In this document: one piece after another, positions 40,349-53,029 of the stretch
Layout: each line of letters opens with the position of its first letter
Numbering within the stretch: position 1 is the first letter of the stretch
The notes under the pieces: model-generated
The model's input: only the letters and a program-made list of their open reading frames with translations
Told to the model about the DNA's origin: nothing
The model's database searches: none
Made by a program: the position numbers and the translations under genes
NCBI GenBank assembly: GCA_037013685.1
Contig: CM072884.1
Coordinates: 113,874,730-113,938,729 of the forward strand
Direction of reading: 5' to 3'
DNA length: 64,000 nucleotides
From: Acridotheres tristis
Lineage: Eukaryota; Chordata; Aves; Passeriformes; Sturnidae

Positions 40349-41515
40349 AGGAAAATTGCTTAATTCCTCATTAATTAGCAGGAAAACTGCCTAATTCCCG
40401 ATGAATTAGCAGGAAAACTGCTTAATTCCTCATTAACTAGCAGGAAAACTGCTTAATTCCCGATTAACTAGCAGGAAAACTGCTTAATTCCTCATTAACT
40501 AGCAGGAAAACTGCTTAATTCCCGATTAACTAGCAGGAAAACTGCTTAATTCCTCATTAACTAGCAGGAAAACTGCTTAATTCCCGATTAACTAGCAGGA
40601 AAACTGCTTAATTCCTCATTAACTAGCAGGAAAACTGCTTAATTCCTGATGAATTAGCAGGAAAACTGCTTAATTCCTCATTAACTAGCAGGAAAGCTGC
40701 TTAATTCCCGATGAATTAGCAGGAAAACTGCTTAATTCCTCATTAATTAGCAGGAAAACTGCCTAATTCCCGATTAATTACCAAGAAAACTGCTTAATTC
40801 CTGATGAACTAGCAGGAAAACTGCCTAATTCCTGATGAATTAGCATGAAAACTGCTGAATTCCTCATTAACTAGCAGGAAAACTGCTTAATTCCTCATTA
40901 ATTAGCAGGAAAACTGCTTAATTCCCGATGAATTAGCAGGAAAACTGCTTAATTCCCGATTAATTAGCAGGAAAACTGCTTAATTCCTCATTAATTAGCA
41001 GGAAAACTGCCTAATTCCCGATTAATTAGCAGGAAAACTGCTTAATTCCTGATGAACTAGCAGGAAAACTGCTTAATTCCTGATGAATTAGCATGAAAAC
41101 TGCTGAATTCCTCATTAACTAGCAGGAAAACTGCTTAATTCCTCATTAATTAGCAGGAAAACTGCTTAATTCCCGATGAATTAGCAGGAAAATGGCTCAA
41201 TTCCTAATGAATTAGCAGGAAAACTGCTTAATTCCCGATGAATTAGCAGGAAAACTGCTTAATTCCGGATGAACTAGCAGGAAAACTGCTTAATTCCTGA
41301 TGAATTAGCATGAAAACTGCTGAATTCCTCATTAACTAGCAGGAAAACTGCTTAATTCCTCATTAATTAGCAGGAAAACTGCTTAATTCCCGATGAATTA
41401 GCAGGAAAACTGCTTAATTCCCGATTAACTAGCAGGAAAACTGCCTAATTCCTCATTAATTAGCAGGAAAACTGCCTAATTCCCGATGAATTAGCAGGAA
41501 AATTGCCTAATTCCC
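40349..41515. repeat. 31-bp minisatellite upstream of RCAN1.4 with NFAT core in each unit
   Basis: About 38 units of 31 bp, core TAGCAGGAAAACTGCTTAAT. I count about 33 units with AGGAAAA (fits the NFAT consensus WGGAAANHN), one with GGAAAG and four with the core lost (AAGAAAA or ATGAAAA). CCTCATTAACT and CCCGATTAACT variants alternate, giving 62-bp dimers near 40400-40620. A block with the ATGAAAAC variant recurs at about 40845, 41092 and 41310, giving a 7-8 unit higher-order repeat. The array starts about 430 bp from the RCAN1.4 ATG. Confidence 0.95.
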
Positions 41516-43269
41516 GATTTTTTGGGGGATGGAAAACAAACCCCCTCAGCTGAGCAGCTCGTTTTTTGTTCCATGAACACGCAGAGGTTGAAATGTAGAG
41601 ATTGATTTGGGAAAATGATTTTCCTCCCATCACAAGGAGGATTCATTTGGAAACTTCTTCAAAGCAACTCCGTGCATTAATTAGTGGTTTTGCCTTATTA
41701 AAAAACTCTTTCCCAGCCTCCTAAAGCAGGCAGGGTTTTGTCAGGAGTTGTTTTGTGTTTCTTTTTCCTACCAGGAGCAGGTGTGGAACCTGAATTTCTG
41801 ATATTTTTTGGGACACCTGGATCCCAGTTTTAAAGCAATTCCCAAAAAGCAGCACAAGGCACAGGTTTTTGTGGTCTTTTCTTGTGGATTTTTTTTTTTT
41901 TTGGGGGGGGGAGGTGGGAGTTATTTTTGTTTTGTGTGTTTGGTTTGGGGTTTTTTTTTTAAATCAAGAACCACTAAAAAAAACTCACCAGCATTTCAAG
42001 TAATTATTGAAGTTTAAACTGGAGCTTTCACAAACTATTTGGAACTCTCTAATGCACATTGAGCTCCAAAATGACAATGCATCCAAAATCTAAAGTGCCT
42101 TTGGTTCATTCTGTTTTAACACTATGACAGAAGCACCAAGTTTTAAGGAATACCTGCAAAAAATGCCCAGTGCTAAGTTTAAAACCCGGTTTTATCAATA
42201 TTTAACCACATAAAAGACCAGTTTCCATGTTTAGGGGGTCTACTTGCTAAACTCTCATTTAAAGTCAAACTCTCTGCTGATCTTAGGTTACCTCAGTGTA
42301 AAAGTTACCACAGCATGAAAAAAAAAAAATTTTAATACCATTTCTTAGAACTTTTTCTTGCAAGTCCACAGTTAAAAATGCCAGGATCACTGAAGTTGTT
42401 AAAACACTTCAAGATTATCAAATCCAAGCTGTGACTGATTCTCCACCCCCTGTCCCCTGCCCAGATATTCCCTGGACACCTCCAGGGGTGGGGACTCCAA
42501 ACCCCCATTGGGGGGTGGCCTGGCCACCCTTCCTGTGATAAATTCCATTTGGGAGGATGGGATAAGACATCTGAATATACACACACAGAAATTGAGGATT
42601 CACCACCAGCCCTGAGCCCACAAAACCACACTGAGCACGTCCCAAATCCTGCCCCTGAGCTGGAATTTGCTGTCAGCCATCCATCCCCAAGGCTTTGGCC
42701 GTGGAAGGAGCAGGTGTGACTCCATAAAGGAGAGGTCAGGATGCTCACCTGGAAAGAATGGCCATGAATCACCTGAGCACAAACAGGCTGCCCTGTGCGT
42801 GGCAGGGAACTGCAGCTCCTGATAAGAAAAAAGCAGAGCAGGTTCCTGGCACAGCCCCGGGTCACTGCAGCACCTCTGGGGCACATTCCTGTCCCCAGAG
42901 CTCACAAAAGAGGAAAACAGCAAATAAAAAAATCTCTCTGACTGCCTTCCTCAAGGCCACCTGCACATTACTGAGAGCCAGGGAAAACGACTCCAGAAGC
43001 CACCCTTCAAAAGAACTCTGTCATCTAATCCAGGACTAGAGCCTGGCTGTGAACAAACCAAGTGGTTCTAAGACACTGAACACCTCACAAAAGAATGTTT
43101 CCACGGTGTTCTTCAGGTTTAAAAGAAATATTTAAGTCCTACTGATACACGCAATGTTTTGAGTTTGCCTTTTTAAAACCGTGAAGAAATCACTCCTAGC
43201 GTGTTTCATTTTGTCACTATCGCTGTGATTTTTTTGACATGGTTGTGTAGCAAAACATGGAAGCACAAA
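41516..43269. other. Upstream region of RCAN1.4
   Basis: AT-rich unique DNA with a T/G-rich low-complexity patch (41880-41960). An open frame of 184 codons near 42332-42886 has no family signature. Probably intron 1 of the long RCAN1 isoform. Confidence 0.45.
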
Positions 43270-43490
43270 AAGGTTTGGGCTGGAAGGGACCTTAAATCCC
43301 CCCCAGTGCCACCACCTCCCACTGTCCCAGTGTCCAACCTGGAACTGAACATTCCAGGGATCCAGGGGCAGCCACAGCAAATCTGGGAATTCCATCCCAG
43401 CCCCTCATTGCCATCCCAGGGAACAATTCCTAATTCCCAAAATCCCATCCATCCATCCCTGCCCTCCTCCAGCTCAGGCCAGGTCTCTCA
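43270..43490 (-). mobile_element. Antisense CR1 fragment
   Basis: TTTGGGCTGGAAGGGACCTT, then CCTGGAACTGAACATTCCAG and GGAACAATTCCTAATTCCCA. Confidence 0.85.
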
Positions 43491-43920
43491 GGATTTAAAA
43501 TAAACCACCTGGAGTTACCAACACCAAACTCAAGCACTGTGTCAAAAGAAAAAGCCCCAAATCCCAGCGGCCCTGGTGCAGGTGTTGAAGAGCTGGGGAA
43601 GGCAGAGTTTGGTGTGGAGAGCTCTGAGATGATGCAGAAACCACGAGGCAAAGTTACAGAAGCCCCGTTGCTGAACCCTGAGTGTTGCAATGTCCCCACT
43701 GTGGGCTCAGCTCTTGGAAGGTTTGGTAGCCACGTGCAAACAGCTTGGCTGGGACAGGAACATTGCAACACCTCAGGAGGCCTGGATTGGATGTTCTGAT
43801 ATTATCACACGGCAGCTTTTCTGCTCCCTTATCTCCCTTCTGAGAGTTTGCTGCGTCCTGTCCTCTCTTTGACACTCCCTGCTGAGCTACAGACAGAACA
43901 AAGGCAAAATCACCAGCACA

Positions 43921-44870
43921 GAGAGGAGCTGGAGCTGCTGCAGAGAGCCCAGAGGAGGCAGCAGGATGAGCAGAGGGATGGAGCAGCTCTGCTGGGAGGA
44001 AAGGCTGGCACAGCTGGGATTGTTCAGCCTGGAGAGGAGAAGCTTTGGGCTGAGCTCAGGGTGGCCTTGCAGGGCCTGAAGGAGCTGCAGGAACCATGGA
44101 GAGAGACAATTGCCAAGGGATGGAGGGACAGCACCCAGGGGATGGAGGGACAGCACCCAGGGGATGGAGGGACAGCACCCAGGGAATGGAGGGACAGCAC
44201 CCAGGGGATGGAGGGACAGCACCCAGGGGATGGAGGGACAGCACCCAGGGAATGGAGGGACAGCACCCAGGGGATGGAGGGACAGCACCCAGGGGATGGA
44301 GGGACAGCACCCAGGGGATGGAGGGACAGCACCCAGGGAATGGAGGGACAGCACCCAGGGGATGGAGGGACAGCACCCAGGGAATGCAGGGACAGCACCC
44401 AGGGGATGGAGGGACAGCACCCAGGGGATGGAGGGACAGCACCCAGGGAATGGAGGGACAGCACCCAGGGGATGGAGGGACAGCACCCAGGGGATGGAGG
44501 GACAGCACCCAGGGAATGCAGGGACAGCACCCAGGGAATGCAGGGACAGCACCCAGGGAATGCAGGGACAGCACCCAGGGAATGGAGGGACAGCACCCAG
44601 GGAATGGAGGGACAGCACCCAGGGAATGGAGGGACAGCACCCAGGGAATGGCCTCAAACTGAGAAATTACAGATTTAGATCAGATATTCAGAAAAAATTC
44701 CTCCCTGGCACAGGGTGCCCAGAGCAGCTGTGGCTGCCCCTGGATCCCTGGCAGTGCCCAAGGCCAGGTTGGACATTGGGGACAGTGGGAGGTGTCCCTG
44801 CCATGGCAGGGGTGGCACTGGATGATTTTTAAGGTCCTTTCCCACCCAGACCATTCCATGGCTCCACGGT
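43921..44870 (+). mobile_element. CR1-derived element with internal 22-bp VNTR, copy 4 (24 units)
   Basis: Begins GAGAGGAGCTGGAGCTGCTG, about 15 bp inside the 5' end of copies 2, 3 and 5. VNTR at 44120-44650 with 24 units; 3' end with CAGTGCCCAAGGCCAGGTTG and CCATTCCATGGCTCCA. Confidence 0.9.
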
Positions 44871-45739
44871 GCTGCTGCTCTTTGGGGATGAAAGCAAAGG
44901 GCTCAGAGCAGTGCAGGGTCAGCTCTGCTTCCTCTGCTTTCACCTTTCCCTTGAAAGCTGAAAATTCCAGGGCTCACATTCTGCAAGTTGAGCTCTAAAA
45001 CTGCAGACAAGGTGCTCAATCAAGATTTAAAGTGCTCCCAAGAGCACCTGACAGATCCTCCAGCACTGCACAAGGACAGAAATATGACAGAGATAATTTT
45101 TGGAACATTTCTGGGGGCTGGAAGGACAATCAGAGTCCAGTAAATATATGAAATGGTGGGAACACAGAATGATTGAATGCCATAATTACCCCACAATTCC
45201 ATCTCCACGTTCAGTGGAACAGGTGAGGCACAGAAGAGAAGGAAGTGAGAGCACAGAAGCAGAAATCAAAGCGAGGCAACTCAGCACAAGTCACAACAGC
45301 TACAACAGCAAAGAGAACAATCAGGAAAGGAAAATGAATGTGAAGTTAAAAATGTTGGGAATTCTCTAAGTTTTGATAAAATTACCCCCCAAGAGCCATA
45401 AATCAGAACAATGCAGCCCATCCTCCCTCCTCCCTGGCAGCTTTTACAGTGCCCTTGGAGGTGCTCTTTGTGGAATCCCTGCACTCCCACTGCAGACCTG
45501 CTGCTGCCTTTTTCCTATCAACACCCAGCTTCTATTCCTGTCTCCGTGTTAATTATCCTGCCTCAGCCCTTCCTCAGGACAGGATAAACACCTCCAAGTT
45601 ATCTACCATGAAAATCACACTGCTCTCATTTTCCTCAGGGTTGGTAAAGGACAAAGAGGAGCAGACAGAAAGGAATAAACAGGTTCCAGAGCTATCCATG
45701 CTTATATTTGGGGTCAGGGAGATCTGTGGGCACTGGAAC
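44871..45739. other. Unique spacer
   Basis: No supported gene. Confidence 0.4.
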
Positions 45740-45860
45740 ACACCTGGATCAGATATTGGGAAGAAATTCCTCCCTGTGAGGGTGGGGAGGCCTGGCACAG
45801 GGTGCCCAGAGAAACTGTGCCCCATCCCAAATTATTCCAGGATTCTGAGCAGCCTGGCTC
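45740..45860 (+). mobile_element. CR1 fragment with internal deletion
   Basis: CAGATATTGGGAAGAAATTC to GGTGCCCAGAGAAACTGTGC, then jumps to ATCCCAAATTATTCCAGGAT. Confidence 0.75.
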
Positions 45861-46024
45861 ACCCAGAGCCAGAAGTGAGGGCAGTGAGTCAAAACCATTT
45901 GCCTCCAAAGCCCTGCACAAGCCTTACTCTCATTTTACAGGACAAAAACGAATCCACATTCCCAACCACTCCCTTGCTCCCCACAAAAAACAAAAACACC
46001 CTCAAAACAAAAATCATAAATTCC

Positions 46025-46210
46025 CAGACTGGGTTTGGAAGGGACCCCAAATCCCCCCCAGTGCCAGCCCTGCCATGGCAGGGACACCTCCCACTGTCCC
46101 AATGTCCAGCCTGGAACTGAACATTCCAGGGATTCAGGGGCAGCCACAGCTGCTCTGGGCACCCTGTGCCAGGGCCTCACTGCCCTCTGAGTATGAATTT
46201 CTTCCTATAA
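46025..46210 (-). mobile_element. Antisense CR1 fragment
   Basis: GACTGGGTTTGGAAGGGACC, CATGGCAGGGACACCTCCCA, CACCCTGTGCCAGGGCCTCA. Confidence 0.85.
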
Positions 46211-46339
46211 TTTTTTTAACATTAATACTGGGTGTTAATTCTGCCTCCCTTCTCCTCCCTGTGTGTGTTTGTGACCTGGGTGTGCTTGGCATGGGAAAAA
46301 TGTGCAGGGCTAAATTAGAGGCATGAGTGGGTGTGCTGC

Positions 46340-46398
46340 CATGCCAGGCTGGGCCAGTGCCAGGCTGGGCCAGTGCCAGGCTGGGCCACTGCCAGGCT
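46340..46398. repeat. 16-bp short tandem repeat CAGGCTGGGCCAGTGC
   Basis: Nearly four copies. Confidence 0.9.
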
Positions 46399-46539
46399 CC
46401 CACTGCTCAGGCTGCTGGAGGCTTCTGGGGACAAAAGTGCTCTGAAGTAGGATTGGTCTGCCAGGGAAATTTGACTTCATGAGAAATCCTGTCAGACTTG
46501 CAAAAAGAAAATCAGGTTTCCTTCCAGACACCACCCCCA

Positions 46540-46690
46540 GAGCAGCTGTGGCTGCCCCTGGACCCCTGGAATGTTCAATCCCAGGTTGGACATTGGGACA
46601 CTGGGAGGTGTCCCTGCCATGGCAGGAGGGTGAAACTAAATCATCTTCAAGGTCCCTTCTAAGTTAAACCATTCTGTAATTCTGTGACAA
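46540..46690 (+). mobile_element. CR1 3' end fragment
   Basis: CAGAGCAGCTGTGGCTGCCC to AAACCATTCTGTAATTCTGT, with the 8-bp style tail. Confidence 0.85.
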
Positions 46691-49148
46691 CTTCTCTGTG
46701 GTTATAAAAAGCTGTGTTTTAAAGTTCCACATTATATTTTCTGCATCCCTCAGAAGGAGACAAGTGAAATAAATACATTCCTCCAGCAGGGAAATCATCT
46801 GCACAAAGCAATTTGTTAAGGACAACAGAAGTCTGTGGGATCACAGGATGAACTGCACAAGGAACATGTGCAGATTTATTTACAGTAAAGAAACCAGAGC
46901 ACGACACCACGAGGCCACAAACTGGTTTTCCAAATGACACCATGCCCTGGCTGGAGCCAAGGAACGCCCACAGGGTGACTCCATGGAAAAGGGGATGGAG
47001 CTGGGAGGGGCAGCAGCAGCTCCTGTCACCTCCTGTGCCACAGCAAACACAACTGTGGGTGTCTGAGAGCCCTGCAGGGACCTCACCCCCAGGGCCCAGC
47101 ACACAAACCCCGAGCCCTGTGCAGCCTGAAGCCATTGAAGGATGTGAATCCATGGAACAGGATCCACAAAGGCCTGCCTGGCCTCCATCCATCTATGCTG
47201 AGTGCCCCCTCTCCAAGGAGGAGTCCATAGTTATAAAACTTCCCTGCTGGGCAATTCTGAGATCTTTACAGACATGAAGATTGTTAGAAACATTTATCAG
47301 AGAATTAATTCAGCCCAATTAACATGCTCTGTATGGCAGCACAGACATTTACTGCAGCAAATAAACTCAGCTGACAAGAAACATTGGAGACCACGTGGCT
47401 GGGCTGCAGTGTCACCTCTGTTTCACACTTCCAGCTATTCCAGGAAAATCTTTTCCTGTTCCAAACAGAAGCAGAGAAATGAGTGCTCATTTTCTAAGAT
47501 GTCAGGCAAACCCACAGGAAAGGCAGTGGAAAAGTGATGAGGATTCTGCACCTCAAGCCACAAGACTCAGATACAAACTCAAGACTCAAACACTTTTCCA
47601 CACTGAAGTGACAGAGGGATAAATGCCAATGAGTTTGTAAAAAAAAACCTCTGCCTATTTCTACTGTCTTTATTTCTGTTTAAACTCATTAACTGCTTCA
47701 CTCTAATTCCAAAATTATCTCCAGGTGATGTATTTATAGTAGAAAAAGCACATTATGAAACATCTTTTGCAGTAATTGGGTTGGGAGATTAGAAAAGGGA
47801 AGGAGAAAGTTCTTGCAAAGTCAATCCAAGAAACAATTCCCTTACCACAGAGAAAGAATTTGGGTTCAGATCATCAAGAAGACACTTTTAAAAAGTCTGG
47901 AAATTCCTGGAGGACGACTATCCAGCAATAATATTATAATTAATCCATGATATCTTGGGGTGAGAGAAAATAAAACAGCTAAAAACAAAAGAAAAAGCAA
48001 AAGGTGACAATAAACCCCAACGAAAGTAAACAAGGACATTCCCACGGCCAGCTGCAGTTGCAATGTTGATTTTTATTTCTATTTCTGGCAGAAAGGAGGA
48101 GAGAAGGTGACAGGGACAGGAGTCCAATGTCCAGCTCAGCCCAGAAAACCTGCACAGGCCACCCTAGGAAAGGCTAAGCTGGAAAGGGAAGGGCAGGAAA
48201 TCCTCAAACAACTCCTCTCCTGCTTGCTGAAGGTTTCTCTAAATATAGCTGTCTATATAAATCCTTCCCTCAGAGTGGAGATTAAAAAAGGGGGAAGAGG
48301 TGGAAATTCTCCAAAGATCACCTCTATTTGTTAGCAAAGATAAAAGGACAAGGGCTTTGAAAACAAAATGGGTTAATAGGGCATTTTTTTATACTGGAGA
48401 AAAACTATTTACAGCAGAATTGAAGGAAGTGATTTGTTAAAAATGCTCCTGTAGCCCCCCAAGACAAAAAGAAGTTTCTCCCAAGCACTGGGTAACAATG
48501 AAATAAAGGAAGTGAGAGATCTCTACCACTGCAACCAGGAAAAATCAGCTTCACCCTGACCTTTCCAAGGTTATTTCTTTGAATTAATAGCTCAAAGGCG
48601 GGGGGGGAAGTCAATCTAGAAAGTAATTAACAGATCTGTGGAGCTGCAAGATGAAACAATTCAAGACAGAAAGAAGGGACATGTTCAAACCCACCACTCC
48701 TGAAGAAAAAAGGGGCTTTGGATCATGACTTCTTGAGTGAGGGGACACCTTCTCCATGAAGATCTGGCTGTTTTATGAAGAGGGAACAGCTGTAAAGTTA
48801 TTTCTAAGTGAACTGAGCAGGGGGAGAGGTGCAGGGAATAGGACACACGCTTCCAGTGGGATTGCAGCATTGCTGGAGTGTGTCCTGCACGCTGTGACAC
48901 TGAGCACAGCTGGAGCCCTGCACATCAGCAGGGCCAGGGACAGCCAGGGAGGGCTCAGTGCCACGTCTGGGGACACAGCAGGGACCACATTTCACAGAAA
49001 TTTAACCCAGACCTACTGAAACGGTGACAGAGCCACAAAGGGAACAAGGCTGAGCAGCCCAAACACGAAGGGATGGGGAATGGGAAACAGCCAGGCTGTG
49101 ACAGCTCAGCAGAGGATGGGGGTGAAAGGGACAGGGACAAAGCTCAGG
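46691..49148. other. Unique spacer
   Basis: No exon, RNA gene or element I can support. Confidence 0.45.
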
Positions 49149-49410
49149 GAATCCCAAAATCCCCAAATCCCCGAGGCTGGCAAAGCCCTCCCAGCCCCTG
49201 CAGTCCCAGCTGTGCCCCACGGCCACCCTGTCACCCTGAGTGCCACCTCCAGGTGCCACCTGCAGGGACGGGCACTCCAAAGCTCCCTGGGCAGCCCCTG
49301 CCAAGGCCTGAGCTCCCTTTCCATGGGGAAATTCCTGCTGCTGTCCAAGCTGAGCCTGCCCTGGCCCAGCCTGAGGCCGTTCCCTCTCCTCCTGTCCCTG
49401 TTCCCTGGGG
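49149..49410 (-). mobile_element. Antisense CR1 fragment
   Basis: Longest of the four related inverted copies (12586, 15553, 20082), extending to CCTGAGGCCGTTCCCTCTCC. Confidence 0.7.
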
Positions 49411-49844
49411 CAGAGCCCGACCCCCCCTCCCTGAGCCATCCCCCTAAAAGTGTTCCCCAATTCCCCTCCATGGGAAGAAGGGGAAGTTCCCCATAAAGGA
49501 TCCAGCAGTGCCACAGTCCAGCCCCTCACCTGACAGGGCTTTACTCAAACCCCATCCCATCAAAGCCAGCAGGGTCAGAGCTCTCCCTGACCCAGATGTT
49601 CCCATAGGAAGCAAATCCTTTCCCAATTCCTGCCTTCCAGCACCAGCAACGACATAAAAGAGACACAGAACACTGAAGCCAAACACGGTTCATGATCTAA
49701 AACAACCCCAGTGCCAACAAGCTGAGATCAGTTTTGCTCTCAGGTGAAAGGGGAGTGAGGAAGACACAACTTATCTGACAGGACAGGAGCTTTTAGAATT
49801 AAATTCTGAGCTGCTTGTGTAAGGTTGGGATCAGATTCAGCTTC
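49411..49844. other. Unique spacer
   Basis: No supported gene. Confidence 0.4.
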
Positions 49845-50130
49845 CAGGATCTGAAGGAGCTACAAGAAAGATGGAAGATGGAGAATTTTTCCAAGGGTAC
49901 TGAGGGACAGCACACAGGGAATGGCTTCAAAATAGGATTTGATGGGATTTTGGGCAGGAATTGTTCCCTGGCAGGGCGGGCAGGGCTGGCACAGGGTGCC
50001 CAGAGCAGCTGTGGCTGCCCCTGGATCCCTGGCAGTGCCCAAGGCCAAGCTGGACATTGGGACAGTGGCAGGTGTCCCTGCCATGGAACTGGCTGATCTT
50101 TAATGCCCCTTCCAACCCAAACCATTCCAA
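49845..50130 (+). mobile_element. CR1 3' fragment with a single VNTR-equivalent unit
   Basis: TCTGAAGGAGCTACAAGAAA, then one GGGACAGCACACAGGGAATG, then the normal 3' end. An unexpanded relative of the VNTR family. Confidence 0.85.
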
Positions 50131-50685
50131 TATGTAATACACATTATATCACATTATATCACATTATATCTTCAAAATATATCTCCAATTTATAATGTTA
50201 GAGTAAGAGCCTGATGTCAGCATCCCAGTCTTTTAAATATTCCTTGAGGGAAAAAATGGTTTTTTGGCTCCCTGGCTTGATGACACACACACTGATCATC
50301 ACAGCAGCACCAAAAGGCAGATGGAAATTTTAGTTTAATACGATTCCATCTCCACTGAAACTTTCCTGAGAAGACCAAAGAAGTCAATATATTTTTATCT
50401 CACTTTGTACATTCCAGGTAATGAAGGAGGGGAAAATGAAAGGTCAGTACAGAGGAAAAAAAGCAGAAGGAATGAATCTGTGTCAGCCTGTCTGTATTCC
50501 CTACTCAACATCTCAATCAAGAGTCAATCAGTGCATATTAAAGGTTCAGGTAAAGCAATTAAAGAAGCCCAACTACTTTTTCTTTGAGCAACCAAGGCTT
50601 TGTTTCCAAATCTGTTCTGAAAGTCAAAGGGGCTGGAAAGTGTCCAGGGCAAAGAATGGAGCTGGGAAAGGGCTGGAGAATTCCT
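50131..50685. other. AT-rich spacer
   Basis: Three CACATTATAT decamers at 50140-50170. No gene. Confidence 0.45.
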
Positions 50686-51085
50686 GAGGGAGCTAGGAAA
50701 GGAATGAATTCCTGAGGGAGTTGGGAAAGGAGATGGAGAATTCCTGAGGGAAATGGGAAAGGGCTGGAGAATTCCCGAGGGAAATGGGAAAGGACATGGA
50801 GAATTCCTGAGGGAAATGGGAAATGAGATGGAGAATTCCTGAGGGAAATGGGAAATGAGATGGAGAATTCCTGAGGGAAATGGGAAAGGAGATGGAGAAT
50901 TCCTGAGGGAGTTGGGAAAGGAGATGGAGAATCCCTGAGGGAAATGGGAAAGGAGATGGAGAATTCCTGAGGGAAATGGGAAAGGACATGGAGAATTCCT
51001 GAGGGAGCTGGAAAGGAGATGGAGAATTCCTGAGGGAAATGGGAAAGGAGCTGGAGAATTCCTGAGGGAGCTGGAAAGGGGCTGA
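50686..51085. repeat. 32-bp minisatellite GGAGAATTCCTGAGGGAAAT
   Basis: About 12 units with GGAGATGGAGAATTCCTGAG and GGAGTTGGGAAA variants. Confidence 0.95.
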
Positions 51086-51654
51086 GGCTGGAGAAAAGGA
51101 GGCTCAGGGGGGACGCTGTGGCTCTGCACAAGTCCCTGGCAGGAGGGGACACCGGGGGGATTTGGGATCTGGGAACAGGGACAGGAGGAGAGGGAATGGC
51201 CTCAGGCTGGGCCAGGGGAACCTTCCCTTCTGAGTTTCACCTGCACTTTCCTACTGAAAGCCTTCAAACTGTGCAGGCTGGAGTTTGTCCAGCAGAGATG
51301 GAGAATTTCCATTCCTCAAGGCCCATGGAAATCAGGCAGGCAGCCCCTGCAGTGACCCCTGTATTTACTGCCCCACAACAGCCAAATGCCACCTTTAGCC
51401 AGAGGAGTGTATTGAGGTCCCTGCTCCCAGAGGTTGCTCCTCTGATATTCCAGATATTCCAGATGCTTTTGGCAGGATAATCCACAGGTGTCATTCCCTG
51501 GGCTGCAATCCAAGCCCTCCCAGAGCTGTCACTGCTCCCTGCTGACATTTCTGAAGGAATAAATCTGATTACTGGGCAGCAAACAAAGCTTTGGAACAAG
51601 CAGTTTTTCCTCAGGGCATCTCCAAAACCTGGGAGACAATTTTGTTCACCATTT
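51086..51654. other. Unique spacer
   Basis: Starts with a possible CR1-like scrap (GGCTGGAGAAAAGGAGGCTC). No gene. Confidence 0.4.
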
Positions 51655-51865
51655 AATCCCAGACTGGTTTGGGTTGGGAAGGACCTTAAATCCCACCCAG
51701 AGCCACCCCTGCCATGGCAGGGACACCTCCCACTGTCCCAGTGTCCAACCTGGCCTTGGGCACTGCCAGGATTTTAATCTAAATCTTTCCCCCCATCAGT
51801 ATGAAGCCATCACCTCTTGTCCTGTCACCACAAACTGTTGTAAAAACTTCTTGAGAGTTCCAAAC
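51655..51865 (-). mobile_element. Antisense CR1 fragment
   Basis: CAGACTGGTTTGGGTTGGGA, CATGGCAGGGACACCTCCCA, CATCACCTCTTGTCCTGTCA. Confidence 0.85.
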
Positions 51866-52049
51866 TTATTTCTTCCTCCTTCACTTTAAATTCTCACCTA
51901 TTCCAGGGCTGTGAATTGTCAACCCAGGCTTGCTCTCATTTCACTTCTTAATTTTCTGCATCTTAATTCAACAGCTGCTCCTGAGACAGAAGAAAGAAAA
52001 TCTTCCAGAAGGTTTCCTGCATCTGTTGCTGTTATTCCAAAAGGAGAAT

Positions 52050-52175
52050 AAAGAATATTGGAATATCCTGAGTGGAAGGGACCCACAGGATCATCAACCC
52101 AAGCCCTGGCCTTGCACAGACCCAACAATCCCAGCCTGGGCACCCCTGGCAGATGCAAATTCCACCTGCAGTGCC
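52050..52175 (-). mobile_element. Antisense CR1-like fragment
   Basis: GAATATCCTGAGTGGAAGGG, CACAGGATCATCAACCCAAG, then a CCCAGCCTGGGCACCCCTGG stretch. Confidence 0.65.
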
Positions 52176-53029
52176 AAGAAGGAGCTGCTTTTCCTGAAGC
52201 CTCACAGGATACATTTGAATGGCTTCAAATGTATGAGCTGGTGTCATTTTTGCATTAGGAGATCTAAATAGATTCAAATAAAATATGCAGAGTTGTGCTC
52301 TGTCACTTAAGGGCCATTTACAAATTCCATGGGGCACAGTTTTCCAGCCAACCATCTGAAAAATAAATATCTCCAGCGTGCTTCTTCCATCCTTGGAAAA
52401 ATCTGTGATTTACACTTCCATTTCCAAGCATTAAACACTGAATTCCTGTTCACTGAGTGGGAACACAAAAGTGGGCATTTGGAAATTCCACTACAGAGTA
52501 GCTGAGTAATCACCAGCCTCATTTAGAAAACTTTTGAATGTGGCAAATATATTCCACAATGTAAAGGCTTTTTCCAACACGTTTCTACTCCTCCTGGAAA
52601 TATACTCAAATGATCAAGAATAAATTAATGATGATTTTCCCTCATTTGGGTACTGAAAAGGAAATAAACATTTTCAGACAGTATTTCATGGCAATTATTT
52701 TTCTATTCATCTTAAAAAAAAAAAAAAAATTATTCCATTTGGAAAAACATCCCAACACCAGTGCCATCCAGGATTTTCAACCAAACCTGCTGAGGGAAGA
52801 ACAAAACCCTCTAAAGAAAATCCATTTATCCCTAATCCACCTGAAAGCCTGATCAGCACTGGAATTTCTTTGGGCTCATCCCCACCCTGCACTTGGGAGC
52901 TCAGAGTAGCTGGAGCCCCTCTGGAAAATGTGGAATATTGATGGTTGCTCAATGCCTGGGGAGGGTGGCAGAAAAATCACACTGGGCTTGTTCTCAATGA
53001 AAGGGGAAAAGAAAGAGCAGGGTAAAAGT
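52176..53029. other. AT-rich spacer
   Basis: Poly(A) at 52713-52729. No gene. Confidence 0.4.

Noticed and set aside
40349..41515. CRISPR-like array
   Set aside because: The units are direct head-to-tail repeats without unique spacers, in an animal gene.
42332..42886. 184-codon minus-strand frame
   Set aside because: No conserved domain, no repeat-free splice context, and part of it looks like a CR1-type scrap.
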